DNA from: Omphiscola glabra
Lineage: Eukaryota; Mollusca; Gastropoda; Lymnaeidae
DNA length: 64,000 nt
NCBI GenBank assembly: GCA_964017045.1
Contig: OZ024804.1
Coordinates: forward strand, 25,610,899-25,674,898
Direction: 5' to 3'
Shown here: positions 1-12,089 of the stretch, piece by piece
Position numbering within the stretch: the first letter of the stretch is position 1
Layout of the letters: each line of letters begins with the position of its first letter
Made by a program: the position numbers and the translations under genes
The notes under the pieces: model-generated
Told to the model about the DNA's origin: nothing
The model's input: only the letters and a program-made list of their open reading frames with translations
Database searches by the model: none

Positions 1-329
1 GATGTAAAATAGATATAAGAACGTCAGAAAATGCCGTTGAAATATTCAATAAAGTGACAAACATTAGAAACGGCTTTTGTACATATTTTTAATGACATGA
101 ATGATGATATAAATAATTCTTTTTTTTAAAAAAAACCTGTACAAAAAATATGATATGGGAAATGGCATGGTTGACATGTTACGTCACAAACTCTAGCTTG
201 AAGGAGCAGCTCACTCATAACACAACTACGAGTTATTGGACTTTTATGGAGGAATATAGGGGGAGTGGGGAGGTGATGCACATGAGGACGTCTACAATAA
301 GCTTTGAAAACAATCTTAGATTTTGAAGG

Positions 330-442
330 AACTGAGGTCCAATAAAAATGACATGTTTTTTGAGGTCCAATCAAAATGACTTGTTCAGGGAGGTCCAGTC
401 AAAATGACATGTTTATGGACGTCCAATAAAAAATGACATGTT
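330..442. repeat. Minisatellite, unit about 28-30 bp, about 4 copies
   Basis: Degenerate direct repeats built on gaggtccaat / aaaatgacatgttt. They lie just upstream of the first recognisable exon of gene A, in what would be an intron. Confidence 0.75.
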
Positions 443-490
443 TAAGGCTAACACGAAATTCAGTAATTTTTTGTAACTACATCTTCACAG

Positions 491-571
491 CAAAATGGTC
501 GACAAAAAGTGGAGTGAGCGACAAGAGTGGACAGAGCGAAAAGAGTGAAAAGAGCGCTGGGAAAGGCTCAG
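491..571 (+). CDS. Gene A exon, 81 nt (phase 1-1)
   Basis: Acceptor atcttcacag, donor cag/gtagat. The peptide after the split codon starts KWSTKSGVSDKSG and continues as SEK-type repeats rich in Ser and Lys. The donor is weaker than in the other exons. Confidence 0.55.
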
Positions 572-3500
572 GTAGATTGGTGGCAACAAAATCTGTTCTC
601 GTGTTTTGAAAATATTTAAAGTCATGATATTATCTGACTGGGTTTGAGCTCCATGTGTTGAATATTGAGTATCTCAATAATTTTTAAAACTGTAACTATC
701 TCGTGAGTTTCCGTTATTTGATATTCCGGTCGACTTTTTCTTAGATCTTGGAATAAATAGTTGACTTGAGTTGAAGCAACAGCAAATAGTCAAAATTCAT
801 AATAATAAAATGAAAAGATATTTGATGCTAGATCGCAGCTGAGTGAAAAGCAATACTTTGTGTCAAAGTAGGGATAATTAGATATAAACAGAGAAGGGGC
901 GGAACTAGGAGAGTAGCCATATTGTATTGAATGAAGAAGCAGTTCAAAAGATCGGTCTTATGTTATTTACTAAAAGAAAGGGATGTATTAATGACTGAAT
1001 TATATTTAATAATCATTTTATTATTCATTAGATGTGAACCTCATTCTGAGAAACGCTATAAATAAAAAATAAGCGATATGTGTTGACTTTATGTTACTAC
1101 ATGTGGGGTAAATAATTCGTATTTAACCCACTAAACCAGGCCTGCACAACTCAAAATGTAAAGTGGGCCGTAATACTTTATGAACAACTTGTGCGGGCCG
1201 AAAGAAAATAGGACAGGGGGGGGGCTAAATGAAAATAATAATAATAAAGAATATTTCATTAAATTTCGGGCCGCAAAGTAAGTACTGGCAGGCCGTATGC
1301 GGCCCAAGGGTCGTATGTTGCGTAGCCCTGACGTAACCGATTTTCATTGAGATATCCTCTCTGATCATAACAACAGTCACAGTGATATAGGTATGAGAAG
1401 AAAGGTTACAGTCATTTTTCAGGACATTTTTGACACTGTGACTTAATTGTAACAGGTATGACTTTTAAGCATGAGAAGACAGGTTCGCCTGGGGCATTAA
1501 CAACTTAAGAGGCTTTGAAATGTATTTTGGGGGGGAATCTGTCAAACCAGGAAGTTTCTTTTCGGAGAATAGATTATTTCAGAGTTTATTTTATTTTATT
1601 TGTTGGATTCTATGCACGGCATCGCTTCTAGAAAGCCTGAAGTATTCGACCATCTTGTCACAAAACTTTGTTATTGGTATTTTAATTTGTAGGAAAAAAA
1701 ATATGAGCATATGGAAAAACAATATGCATGTTAATAGTCTTTCCCCAGAATGGGCCATTTCGTTTTAAAAAGTGAAATATTATTACTTTTTTTCTACAGT
1801 GAAGTCTGACAAGAAAAAAGAAAGTGCTGTATCAAGTAAGAAACTGTTCATTCATAATAAATGACAATTGGAAGTGCTGAAGTTAAATTTATATAATGAC
1901 GAGTGGATGTGTTTGACGTTAAGTACATCGCCCTGACTATAAATAGTGCAGTGGTTATACTACATTACTGCATTACTACAATGCTTCATTACCGTATTAC
2001 TGCAATATTAAATCTAGCTGAAATAGTCAAGTAACCGTAAGTCAGTTGAGGATTTTAAAAATTTTTTTTAAATTTCCTACACCCCTTCCTTCATTTTTAT
2101 TATTTTTTTCATTTTCATCAACAAACTCTACTAAATGTCATAGACGGCTCCTCTTTAAATGAAAGAAGTAATCGATTGTGTCCAGTTTGATATTCCAGTT
2201 TTTCAAAATGCCATTTCTCCTCTTATTCAATAAATGCTGTAAAAACATAAATAAATCATGTAAAAAAAAATAAAAATAAATAATGCTCCAGTTTGACATC
2301 TTCTTATGCGACATCTCGAGTTTTACACACTTTTACTTTTCCTTGTAAATTAGAATTCTCAAATCTCTTATCTCCAATTAACACGATAACTAACTGGCAG
2401 TTACACTGCCTCGGCGTCCAACAGTTTTAACAAAGTTCTATATATGTTAAAAACTTAATTTTTTTTTAAAGCACCTTTATTTACTTGACCTAACTTTAAT
2501 TTGTCCAGTGTTCGCTTTGGTATTTCTGAATGATATCGTGGTGCACACAAATAATGTTTGCATCATTCTGTTCTAATTAAACACCTCTTCTTACTTCAGT
2601 GGAAGGATTTCATGACTTGAAAGAGGATGAAGGTAAAATAATTTACTTTACACAAATTATATACAAATCTTATTATTCTATGAAATTAAGGCTACGGTTC
2701 TTTTTTGTCATTAATATATAAAAATTTTGATGCTTGGACACAGATAAGATATTATTGTTTATTTACAAGGAGTAAATAATTATCTCTTGCAAAGACAACT
2801 GCTTGTATGAACGATTCAAACCACGCAGTCAGTTTTTAAAAAGTTAGGCTGCAAATAGTTCACGTCAGATTTTCGTTATTAAACCTTCAGGTTAGGGGCC
2901 ATCCATATTACACATACTTACTGAAAGGGGAGGGTGGCGTCTATTTTGGAGATTTTGCTTACGCGAGCTTATGCCCGGAGAGGGGGGATTTTGGGCAGAA
3001 AGTATGTACGTTTATTTTAAAAGTCCACAATAATAATAAATAAACTCTGACAGTAAAAAATAACCCACCATATTTATATATGTAATGCTGTAAGATTATC
3101 ACGCAATATTTTATAGGAATTATCATCATGTTTGTTTCCTTGTGTGTTTAACTAATGAACTCGCTAGTAGTACTACAGTAATATTAAGTCCACGGTATGT
3201 TCAACGTTAGTGTTAAGTAATTCGTTCGGCTACGATTAGTGATTTCTAAAAATGTTCCATATCCGGCTTCTTTGTCGACTTTAGGTTTTCACCAGGCACC
3301 CTGTGTAAAAGTCTAACAGCGCCCTTTCTTAAAGTCTATAAATGCCCTGTGTTAAAGTCTAACAACGCTCTGTGTTAAAGTCTAACAACGCCTTATGTTT
3401 AAGTCTTACAACGCCATGTGTTAAAGTTTAACAATGCCCTTGTATTATTGTCTAATAACGTCCTGTGTTAACGGCTAAAATTTAAGTCTAACAACACCTG

Positions 3501-6500
3501 TGTTGCTAAAGCTAAGTTCACTGCGAAATATCAAATACATAAATAAAATAGAGTATAAAAATAAACACAACACGCATGTAGATCACTAAGCGTCATCTAG
3601 TGGGTCACTCTTTTCTCCACGCCACTACATGTCATGATGGATCATAAGTGGAAATAAAATTGTCATACTGTGTGATACGCCTGTGAGGAAGCGAAAGCAA
3701 ACTAGGACAGGGCCATGCCAAGGAAAAGAGTCACCTGAGCCGAATCCCCCCCCCCTCCCACACACCTTTCCAAATCGGGACGGGAAAGACTAGCTTTGCG
3801 CCCCTTGTCTTTGTAAAGTTTATTAATTATTAGAGTTTCAAAGTTTCATTCACGTATAATGGCCTATATTGAATGAAACGAATTGTTCTGCCTCTGATCT
3901 TGGCGCCCAAGGTGACTTCTCTCCACCCACCACCCACCCCCACATTCCATTTCTCATGACTCTGCTCGGGAGTGACTTTGCGCATATTGTGGGAACCACT
4001 GGGCTCGCCATACGGTCGGCGGTGAAAATCCGTGACACATTTATTTATTGTTTCTGTGACGTAATAAGTTTCTACACGTGTAAGGCATTGTGATGAGTTT
4101 TCACTACAGCTGGTAGAAATGATCGCAAAATGCCTGCCATTATTATCTCGATACTCGATAACATCTGGTCATATTTTCAAGTATGGTATAAAAATGTAAA
4201 TTATTTCATTTTCTTGGTGTATTTTGGTGGTGTTATTAATTAATTTAATTTTTTTTTTTTTGGGGGGGTGGGGGGGTTGTGGTAAAAAAACTCGTATTTG
4301 ATGGGATGTCCAAAAAAAAGTACACGTGCATTGGGGCGGGGAGGTGTGGTGTCGAAAATTAGACTTTTTTTGGCGTAAGTACCATATGGAATGTTTTTTA
4401 CCTTGTGATTGCGAGTGATAAACATGAAGTGTAATTTTAATGATATCCTTTTCAGGTACTGTAGTAGAAGAAGTAGTGGGTGAGTCCATTAAAATATTAC
4501 ATTAACTATAACTCTAGTGAATACGTTATTGGTTATGTCTATAAAAATTAAATGAAATTAAACGGTTATCGTTACGAAATTCGGAAAGTAACTAAAGATA
4601 ACAAACCCGGCTTTCAGTGAAAAGATTTCAATATTTCTCTTGGTTTGATTATCGCTGCCGAACAGGTGAAAAGACTAGTTTTAATAACAGCCTATTTTTT
4701 TTTTTAAATAAAAGACTAGTTGTATTAAAACACTTATATTGTCAGAGTCTTGTATTATAAAAACAAAATATCAGTTTTTATTCAAAGACAAGAGGCATAA
4801 TATTAGATAAACGAAATTCGAGAAATAGAAATCAAGTATGGCCATATATTTATGGTTTGATAATTTTAAACACAATTTAGTTAGAGTTGAAATACACGTT
4901 AACAATCCTCTATGTTGTAAGAAATGAGTGCACAGCTGGCGTCGTTAGCAGCCACATTAGCCATAGTATAGGTGTGTAGATGATATTATGTTATTACAAG
5001 CCTAAAAGCTTTTTTTAGAACTAAAAACTCATTAACGTGACAGGAAACTGAGTAATTCGTGATAGACTTTGCTGAGTAAGCATTATTTAATGTTTATAAT
5101 TTTGATAACGTTATATCAAGATTTTTTACAATTCTAAATTTTCTTTATCAGCGACTGGAACAAGCGTTGATTCACCTCTTGATCTACCGAGTAAGTCCAA
5201 CAATTTTGACCGATATTTATATATATATGTGTGTATGTGTGTGTAGCTTTTCATTAGTACTACGGCAGAACTTCCATCACATATAACTTTCAAAGCATAG
5301 AGCTTCCTGAGCGTAGACCTCCCATAGCGAAAAACGTCCATATCGTAAAGCTTCCATTTTGTAAAGCTTCCATAGCGTAGAAACTCCATAGCGTATATAT
5401 TCCACAGCGTAGATCTACAAAAGCGTAGAACTTTCGTATTGTAGAACTTCCATATTGTAGAAATTCCATTCCATATTGTAGAACTTCCATATTGTAGAAA
5501 TTCCATTCCATATTGTAGAACTTCCATATTGTAGAAATTCCATTCCATATTGTAGAATTTCCATATTGTAGAAATTCCATTCCATATTGTAGAACTTCCA
5601 TATTGTAGAAATTCCATTCCATATTGTAGAACTTCCATATTGTAGAAATTCTATTCCATATTGCAGAACTTCCATATTGTACAACTTCCATCTTGTAGAA
5701 CTTCCATATTGTAGAAACTCCACATTGAAGAACTTCCATAATGTAGAACTTCCATATTGTAGAACTTCCATATTTTAGAACTTTCAAATTGAAGAACTTA
5801 CATATTGTAGAACTTCCATATTGCAGAACTTCCATATTGTAGAACCTTCATATTGTAGAACTTCCATATTGCAGAACTTCCATATTGTAGAACTTCCACA
5901 TTGCAGAACTTCTATATTGTAGAACTTCCATATTGTAGAACTTCCATATCGTAGAACTTCCACATTGCAGAACCTCCATATTGTAGAACTTCAATATTGT
6001 AGAACTTCCATATTGTAGAACTACCATATTGTAGAACTTCCATATTGCAGAGCTATATTCTATAGCGCAGAATTTCCATAGCGTAGAGTTTCCATGGCGT
6101 AAAACTTTCATAATTCCTCATTTGATCATAAGTCAAAAGCAGTGCGACGTCTATTAACAATTCTTTTTTTTTCTCCATTTGTTCTTGTTTTAAAATATAA
6201 AGTGTGACTATTTGAAGTTTTTTTTTATTTATTCATGATCTTTATTAATAAGATACCTCTCGGCCCATCTAGGATAGTATATTAGACGTCAAAATATACA
6301 TTTATTTGTCTTAATAAACATACATTTTGATTTTCATAATTTTTCAAAATATTTTTAAACTATCAATGGTAAATTATTTATATATTGAATAAAATTTAAT
6401 TTCGTAATAAATTTTGTATTCTACTAATTGTTAATTAATTAAATTAATTATTATGACATTAATTATATTTCCATTTATCATTATTCCCATTTGTCTAGAG

Positions 6501-6754
6501 TTTTTTAGGTTCCATTAGACGTTTTGACACTAAAAAACGAAACTCAAAGGAAGTCAACAAAACGAAACAATTCTAAAGATGTGAATATGAACAAATACAG
6601 TGTGATCGAAAATATGCTGTTACCTCGAGATGTAATAGAAACAACAAATTACGACACGGCCAACAACCATGACAGCTTCAATGAAATTTATGTTTACAGC
6701 ATTTTACTTAATAAAGAAGAGCTGACCAAAACTAACTGTAGCTCGAAGTGTTAA
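491..6754 (+). CDS. Gene A (5' partial): receptor-like protein, cytoplasmic tail made of micro-exons
   Basis: This is a spliced gene entering from the left edge. I reconstructed six exons by eye: 491-571, 1800-1835, 2600-2632, 4456-4479, 5152-5190 and 6519-6754. Each internal exon has a pyrimidine-rich AG acceptor and a GT donor, begins with two bases of a split codon and ends with one. They therefore join in a single frame (phase 1-1) and each is a multiple of 3 (81, 36, 33, 24, 39 nt). The predicted peptide is hydrophilic and rich in Lys, Ser and Glu, without cysteines until the last residues, as expected for an intracellular tail. The terminal exon has several tyrosines. The transmembrane and ectodomain exons would lie left of the window. 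Gene B, convergent, has the same tail architecture, so a related receptor is likely but not shown. Function unknown. Confidence 0.6.
1137..1330. mobile_element. hAT-type MITE (degenerate)
   Basis: The ends form an imperfect terminal inverted repeat: caggcctgcacaac on the left and the reverse complement of ttgcgtagccctg on the right. Both begin CAGG, as hAT elements do. The interior is rich in 'gggcc' and carries a G run. The flanking 8-mers do not match well, so no target duplication is proven. Confidence 0.45.
1800..1835 (+). CDS. Gene A micro-exon, 36 nt (phase 1-1)
   Basis: Strong acceptor ttttttctacag and donor caa/gtaaga. Peptide after the split codon: KSDKKKESAVS. Frame-neutral if skipped. 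Confidence 0.65.
2600..2632 (+). CDS. Gene A micro-exon, 33 nt (phase 1-1)
   Basis: Acceptor cttcttacttcag, donor gaag/gtaaaa. Acidic peptide EGFHDLKEDE after the split codon, which reads Met if it follows the 36-nt exon. The first bases (tggaaggattt) resemble the proposed terminal exon of gene B (tggaggacttt). Confidence 0.65.
2633..4455 (+). other. Gene A intron, no further exon recognised
   Basis: AT-rich sequence holding a 23-24 bp minisatellite (3290-3515) and, near 2890-3010, a stretch beginning ggggccatccatatta that looks like the end of a DNA transposon. The open frames around 3850-4093 on both strands have no splice or family support. Confidence 0.5.
3290..3515. repeat. Minisatellite, unit 23-24 bp, about 8-9 copies
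   Basis: Units of the type ctgtgttaaagtctaacaac followed by gcc, progressively degenerate toward the right end. It lies in the gene A intron. Confidence 0.85.
4456..4479 (+). CDS. Gene A micro-exon, 24 nt (phase 1-1)
   Basis: Acceptor tatccttttcag, donor gg/gtgagt (near-consensus). Acidic hydrophobic peptide TVVEEVV after the split codon. Confidence 0.65.
5152..5190 (+). CDS. Gene A micro-exon, 39 nt (phase 1-1)
   Basis: Acceptor ttttctttatcag, donor ccga/gtaagt (near-consensus). Peptide after the split codon: TGTSVDSPLDLP. Confidence 0.65.
5285..6115. repeat. Minisatellite, 16-bp unit, with a 37-bp higher-order dimer
   Basis: About 48 copies of gtagaacttccatatt. Between about 5455 and 5655 the array is organised as a 37-bp dimer in which a 16-bp unit alternates with a 21-bp variant (gtagaaattccattccatatt-like). 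It lies in the last intron of gene A. Minus-strand open frames through it (repeating MEVLQYGS) are a by-product of a unit lacking stops. Confidence 0.95.
6519..6754 (+). CDS. Gene A terminal exon, tyrosine-containing tail
   Basis: Acceptor ttccattag; the phase-1 entry gives an open frame of 77 codons ending TAA at 6752-6754. The peptide is lysine- and asparagine-rich at first (KNETQRKSTKRNN). It then has three tyrosine contexts, KYSVIENML, TTNYDTANN and FNEIYVYSILLN, and ends TNCSSKC. YxxI/L-like contexts are known docking or sorting motifs in cytoplasmic tails, so signalling or endocytosis is possible. An alternative acceptor at tttttag (ending 6508) would give a shorter frame stopping near 6570. 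Confidence 0.55.
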
Positions 6755-6894
6755 AATCCGTTACAATTTTCAAAACCTACCAGCTCCAGGGGTTTTTCCT
6801 TATCTCGGCGATCCGGGACCAAAATGTCCTTATACTTTTTTTTCATAAAACGGTTAGGTATTGATTATGTATGTGAACCATGTGAATAAATTTG

Positions 6895-6938
6895 TATTAA
6901 ATCTCATTTTTGTGATATCATGTTGTTATAGCAATAAA
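6895..6938 (+). terminator. Candidate polyadenylation signals of gene A
   Basis: Two AATAAA hexamers, at 6895-6900 and 6933-6938, lie 140-185 bp after the gene A stop codon, at a plausible 3' UTR distance. The genuine site cannot be chosen from sequence. Confidence 0.45.
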
Positions 6939-6939
6939 T

Positions 6940-9007
6940 CCAAGCGTATGTTTCATTATTGTACTTTGACCTTAAACCTACAAGCCATTTTCTAAATGAT
7001 CAAGTATAGTAATATTAGATAACAGAAATAAAATAGTTCAAGTTGTTTTAAGGAACATCCGGAATCATGATAGCATCGACAGTGGTTCGTCTTAAATAAG
7101 ACATTTAAATTTAGGTTACAATTTTCTTGAATGAAATTATCAATTATAAAAGAGGGCATTTGAAAATCGTTAATTATATTAATGAAATGTTTGAACGCGA
7201 GAGCCGGTTCTTGTTTCAAATATAACTATGGCTTAAAAATAGGTCTTCGTCTAGTCAAGTAAGGTCTAGGTGTTAAATGTCGTCTTCCAATCTAGAGCAT
7301 GAGTTCAAGGCTAGGTATGTTCGTCTTTGCTAGGTGTTAAATGTCGTCTTCCAATCTAGAGCATGAGTTCAAGGCTAGGTATGTTCGTCTTTGCTACGTG
7401 TTAAATGTCGTCTTCCAATCTAGTAAACAGCATGAGTTCGAGGCTAGGTATGTTCGTCTTTGCTAGTTAGCACTAACAGTTAAATCATTCAATCTCGTCT
7501 AATGAAAATTAGTAGCTACCTGTTAGCTACTATTATATGTTTTATGCAAATTTAATATGTTTAAGATTTGGCTTGTTTGTGGAACAATTCGTAACAAAGG
7601 ACTGAACACTATTACACCAAGAAAAATGATACGAAAGCTAGTAATATTAAAATATTCAATTTAATTTGTACTATTAAATTTATATAAAAATACGGAAACA
7701 AAAAGACAGAAATAAAAACTATATGAACTTATAGCAAATTAAAAGTATAAACATTTAAACAAACAAATATTAATATATAAATACACAAACAAAGAGTAAA
7801 ATTGTGTCAGACTCCTGTGAGTTTATAACATCCCGTAAATGCATAGGGAATTATTTTTTCGCACCCTGTACTATAATACTATTCTAATAACCAAACAGCT
7901 TTAAGACCGCAGATTTTTTTCACCAACATTTCAGAAAAACAAAAAGAAAATATTACACACCAAACGAAATTGCGATATTTTTTTAAAGAACCACTTTTAG
8001 TGCAGTTTTCGGAAATTTAATTTCGTGAAATCAATGGAATCATATTTCCTACATCTTTCCCTTGCAAAACAAGAAAAACTGATTTTCTGAGGGTTGGGGT
8101 TTGGGGGTGGGGCTGAAAATTGAATAGAATGTGTTGTCATTGGTGAAGTGTCTGTGCCAAGTTCCAAGTTTCAGCTCGACATGTTAACAGGAAGCTAGCC
8201 GTACAACGATTTTGCCAGCCACGAACTAAAGCCAAGTTCATATAAATGATTATAAAAAAACTCATCGCTCAAGGGAGAATTCAAAATTCTGAAGGCAGAT
8301 TAAACATAATGAACTACGCGGGGAATAAGATTTGTAAAAATCAAAATTCAGATTTTTTTTTTGCGGCATACCATTGTAGCCAACCTACCATCTTAGTAGG
8401 CACAAATGTCATCTTCATCCAACTGGCCTCGCCATTTTTCTAAAGTCAATCTCTAATCTCACTAATGATATATAGCAAAACACTAAATCCATACTGACTC
8501 CAATGAAAGAGAAGAGTGAATGTTTCCATTATTATCACCACAGTCGTCCTTATTATATTTAACGCAATGCATATATTATTAAGTTTTAGAGAATATTTTA
8601 TTTTAATTTGCGTATCACTTTTTAATTAAGTAGTTTACTTATTATTTATGAAATGTGGCTTCTTAAATGTCGAGGCCCATTAGAGTTTTGAAGACCCTAA
8701 ACTCAAGACTACTGACTTGGGCTAAAGTAAAATCCTGCATTGCTGCTAAAATACATATAATTACAGATATATATTGTTTTCCCCCATTTCGGATGTTTAA
8801 GTGTTTCATAAACACACACAAAAAACATCAACTTATAATCGTTATCAATTTAAGGTGCTTAGCTAATGATTTTGATGATTAGGCTTTTAAAAAACTTTTA
8901 AAGTCCTTTTAGCGTCAAAGATTGGCTACGCTAATGATTAGTTTACAATAAATATATAGCACTCTGTCTTAGAAAATGATTTATCTTTTAGATTCAACTT
9001 GCATCTT
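6940..9007. other. Intergenic AT-rich DNA, no gene seen
   Basis: Apart from the 64-bp repeat at 7266-7463 I see no exon-like structure or element. The small open frames here are unsupported. Confidence 0.5.
7266..7463. repeat. Tandem repeat, 64-bp unit, 3 copies
   Basis: Near-identical copies starting ctaggtgttaaatgtcgtct at 7266, 7330 and 7394. The third copy has a small insertion (aacag). Confidence 0.9.
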
Positions 9008-9612
9008 GGATTGAAGGTCTCATCTCACTGAGTACAGGTCTCGTCTCACTGAGTACAGGTCTCAGCTCACTGAGTACAGGTCTCAGCTCACTGAGTACAT
9101 GTCTCAGCTCACTGAGTACAGGTCTCAGCTCACTGAGTACAGGTCTCAGCTCAATGAGCACAGGTCTCTGCTCAATGAGTACAGGTCTCAGCTCACTGAG
9201 TACAGGTCTCATCTCACAGAGTACAGGTCTCATCTCACAGAGTACAGGTCTCATCTCACTGAGTACATGTCTCAGCTGACTGAGTATAGGTCTCAGCTCA
9301 CTGAGTACAAGTCACAGCTCACTGAGTACAGGTCTCAGCTCACTGAGTACAGGTCTCGGCTCACTGAGTACAGATCTCAGCTCACCGAGTACAGGTCTCA
9401 GCTCAATGAGTACATGTCTCAGCTCACTGAGTACAGGTCTCAGCTCAATGAGCGCATGTCTCATCTCGCAGAGTAGAGGTCTCAGCTCACAGAGTACAGG
9501 TCTTAGCTCACTGAGGTCTCAGCTCACTGAGTACAGGTCTCATCTCACAGAGTACATGTCTCAGCTCACTGAGTTCAGATCTCTGCTCATTCACCACATG
9601 TCTCATCTCACT
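9008..9612. repeat. Minisatellite, 21-bp unit, about 29 copies
   Basis: Unit tcactgagtacaggtctcag plus one base. The period is a multiple of 3 and lacks stops, so long frames arise on both strands (TEYRSQL on +, ELRPVLS on -). No start context, splice site or homology supports a protein. Confidence 0.95.
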
Positions 9613-10227
9613 GGTACAAATATGGATTATATACAACTCATTTCAATAATTATTTTGATTCCGGATTTTGGACACTGATTAAAAAATGGTTAAAGCTTCT
9701 AAGATAACATTAATACATTTTTAAAAGCACCACACTTAATACTGTCAGACTATTACTTTTCAAGTATTTAAATGGTAACTAATTAGTAAATGTTAGCTGT
9801 TAGTAATCACCTCACTATAATGATTACAAATTTATTGAAATCGTAATAAATCGATTGTTTATAACTGAGGATTTCTTATAACTCGAGATCCCTAGAAAAT
9901 TATTTGGCAACACACAAAAAATCTGTTTGGTTATTTGCACCAAAAGATTAACAACAACAGTACTAACGTATTTACTGCCAGTGGTTAGTTATGCCCTTCA
10001 AAAGTCAAATGATGGTTACTCTCTAAACACAGTTGTGAAAGCCATACAAAAATAAATGATACGACAAAACACAAAATGGGAGTTTTCTTTTGAATTAATA
10101 TTTAATTAGGATTTATGTTATCATCTAAAAACAAAATTAAATAAAATATTCTTATTTATAACTATAACTTTTATTGCTTTGATTGGACTTCCGAAAAAAA
10201 AATTTGAATTTTCAACTAGTCAGTGGT

Positions 10228-11022
10228 AAGGTGGCGTCGTGTAAACATACCGTAAGATGGCGTCATGTAAATATACCGTAAGATGGCGTCATGTAAACAT
10301 TCCATAAGATGACGTCATCTAAACATACCATAAGATTTCGTCATCTAAACATACCGTAAGAGGGCGTCATCTCAAGATACCATAAGGTGGCGTCATGTAA
10401 ACATACCATAAGATGGCGTCATGTACACTACCATAAAATGACGTCATCTAAATATACCATACGATGGCGTCTACTAAACAAAATATAAGTTGGCGTCATG
10501 AAAACAGACTATAAGATGGCGTCATCTTGTTATACCGCAAGATGGCGTCATCCAAACATACCGTAAGATGACTTCATCTAAATATACCATAAGATGGCGT
10601 CATGAAAAATACCATAAGATAGCGTCGTGTAAACATACCATAAAATTGCATCATCTGAAAATACCATAAGATAGCGTTTGCTAAACATACCATAAGATGG
10701 CGTCATGTAAACATTCCATAAGATGACGTCATCTAAACATACCATAAGATTGCGTCATCTAAACATACCGTAAGAGGGCGTCATCTCAAGATACCATAAG
10801 GTGGCGTCATGTAAACATACCATAAGATGGCGTCATGTAAACATACCATAAGGTGGCGTCATGTAAACATACCATAAGGTGGCGTCATGTAAACATACCA
10901 TAAGATGGCGTCATGTAAACATACCATAAGATGGCGTCATGTAAACATACCATAAGATGGCGTCATGTAAACATACCATAAGATGGCGTCATGTAAACAT
11001 ACCATAAGATGGCGTCTACTAA
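10228..11022. repeat. Minisatellite, 26-bp unit, about 30 copies, with YY1-like and CRE-like motifs
   Basis: The unit contains accataagatggcgtcatgt. Left copies are diverged; those right of about 10790 are nearly identical. About 13 copies contain AAGATGGCGTC, a perfect match to the YY1 core consensus AANATGGCGNC, and three contain the CRE palindrome TGACGTCA. The array lies between the 3' ends of genes A and B. Confidence 0.95.
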
Positions 11023-11207
11023 ATATATAAGCAAACAATATTTACGGCTTTACTTTCAGTTTTATTTGTGTTGAACGCGTCGAATCACATAAATATTGGG
11101 TAGATTGTGTCATGCCTTCACAGGCCCAAACTTATGGATAATCTCTTTGCTGCAGGCGTAACTGTACTGGATACTTTCGTAATTGTATTAGCACCTATAC
11201 GAATGGT

Positions 11208-11290
11208 GCTGGCACCCTAAAGAAATGTCATGGCACCCTATAGAAATGTCATGGCACCCTATAGAAATGTCATGGCACCCCACTGAAATG
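11208..11290. repeat. Short tandem repeat, 21-bp unit, about 4 copies
   Basis: Unit atggcaccctatagaaatgt plus one base; the outer copies are diverged. Confidence 0.85.
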
Positions 11291-11331
11291 TAAAGCCACC
11301 TTTACGTGCACCTCTTACAGTAAATTGGGTT

Positions 11332-11387
11332 TTTATTTCTTGAGTTGTAAAATGAAAACATTTAGATAAATTTGATATTTTTTTATT
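11332..11387 (-). terminator. Candidate polyadenylation signals of gene B
   Basis: Two minus-strand AATAAA hexamers (plus-strand tttatt at 11332-11337 and 11382-11387) lie about 700-760 nt past the proposed gene B stop. AT-richness makes chance matches likely. Confidence 0.25.
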
Positions 11388-12089
11388 TCTATTTCACGAT
11401 TAATCTACGCAATAAACCGATAAGAATGATTGTTTTCCCAGATGTGTTGGAGATAAAGGAACATTTCTAGAGATTGCCAGTTAATTTTGTCCCTTTACAA
11501 TATCACTTGATGTCTCCTAGAATTCTAATTAAGGCCCCAGTAAGACTTTAACTGCATATTTTTTTTAATAACACATCACTGTAAAAACCAACTGCCAAAT
11601 AAACGTGTATATTTAAAACGTGCTTTTAACCAATACACATTTAAACAAAGAATATGATTAAGAACGGAACAGTTTATAAAAGGATGAAGGGGTTTTCCAT
11701 CAAAGGACAACAGCACTGGCTCGCATTTAGAGATTTATAATTATTCTTTTTTTTTCTTAGAGACAACCAATGTGGAACTTTAGAAAAATGTTGTTCCGTC
11801 CTGTTTGAACACTGGCGTAACATTGACTTGAAGTTACATCGTCGAACTATAATCAAATCCAGAAGAGGAACAGGGATTCAAACAATCGTATTCGGGACTG
11901 ATGTTAAATTATTCAGAGTTTTAGTTTGCCACCGTCAAAATATAGAGTTCGATGGTGTTGTATTTTTTTTTTTTTTTTTTTTTAACCATTGGTGCCATTT
12001 GTACAGGTAGTGCTCTGTGTGGTCACATTATGGATATTGATACCAGATGTGTGCTCAGTACTGGACGCTGCCACGTGGTTTTGTGTGTT

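Noticed and set aside
3850..4093. Small open frames on both strands
   Set aside because: Short, overlapping, no family resemblance and inside a gene A intron.
4169..4489. 106-codon minus-strand open frame
   Set aside because: Low complexity (poly-T/G runs) and overlaps the well-supported plus-strand micro-exon 4456-4479.
5126..6111. Overlapping minus-strand MEVLQYGSS frames
   Set aside because: Reading of the 16/37-bp satellite in several frames at once; no real gene would be open in all.
6503..6575. Alternative gene A last exon from the tttttag acceptor
   Set aside because: It gives only about 20 codons before a stop, while the attag acceptor opens a 77-codon tyrosine-rich frame. Transcript data could reverse this.
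9008..9612. Possible protein or CRISPR-like array in the 21-bp repeat
   Set aside because: Head-to-tail repeats without unique spacers in a eukaryotic context; open frames come from period 21.
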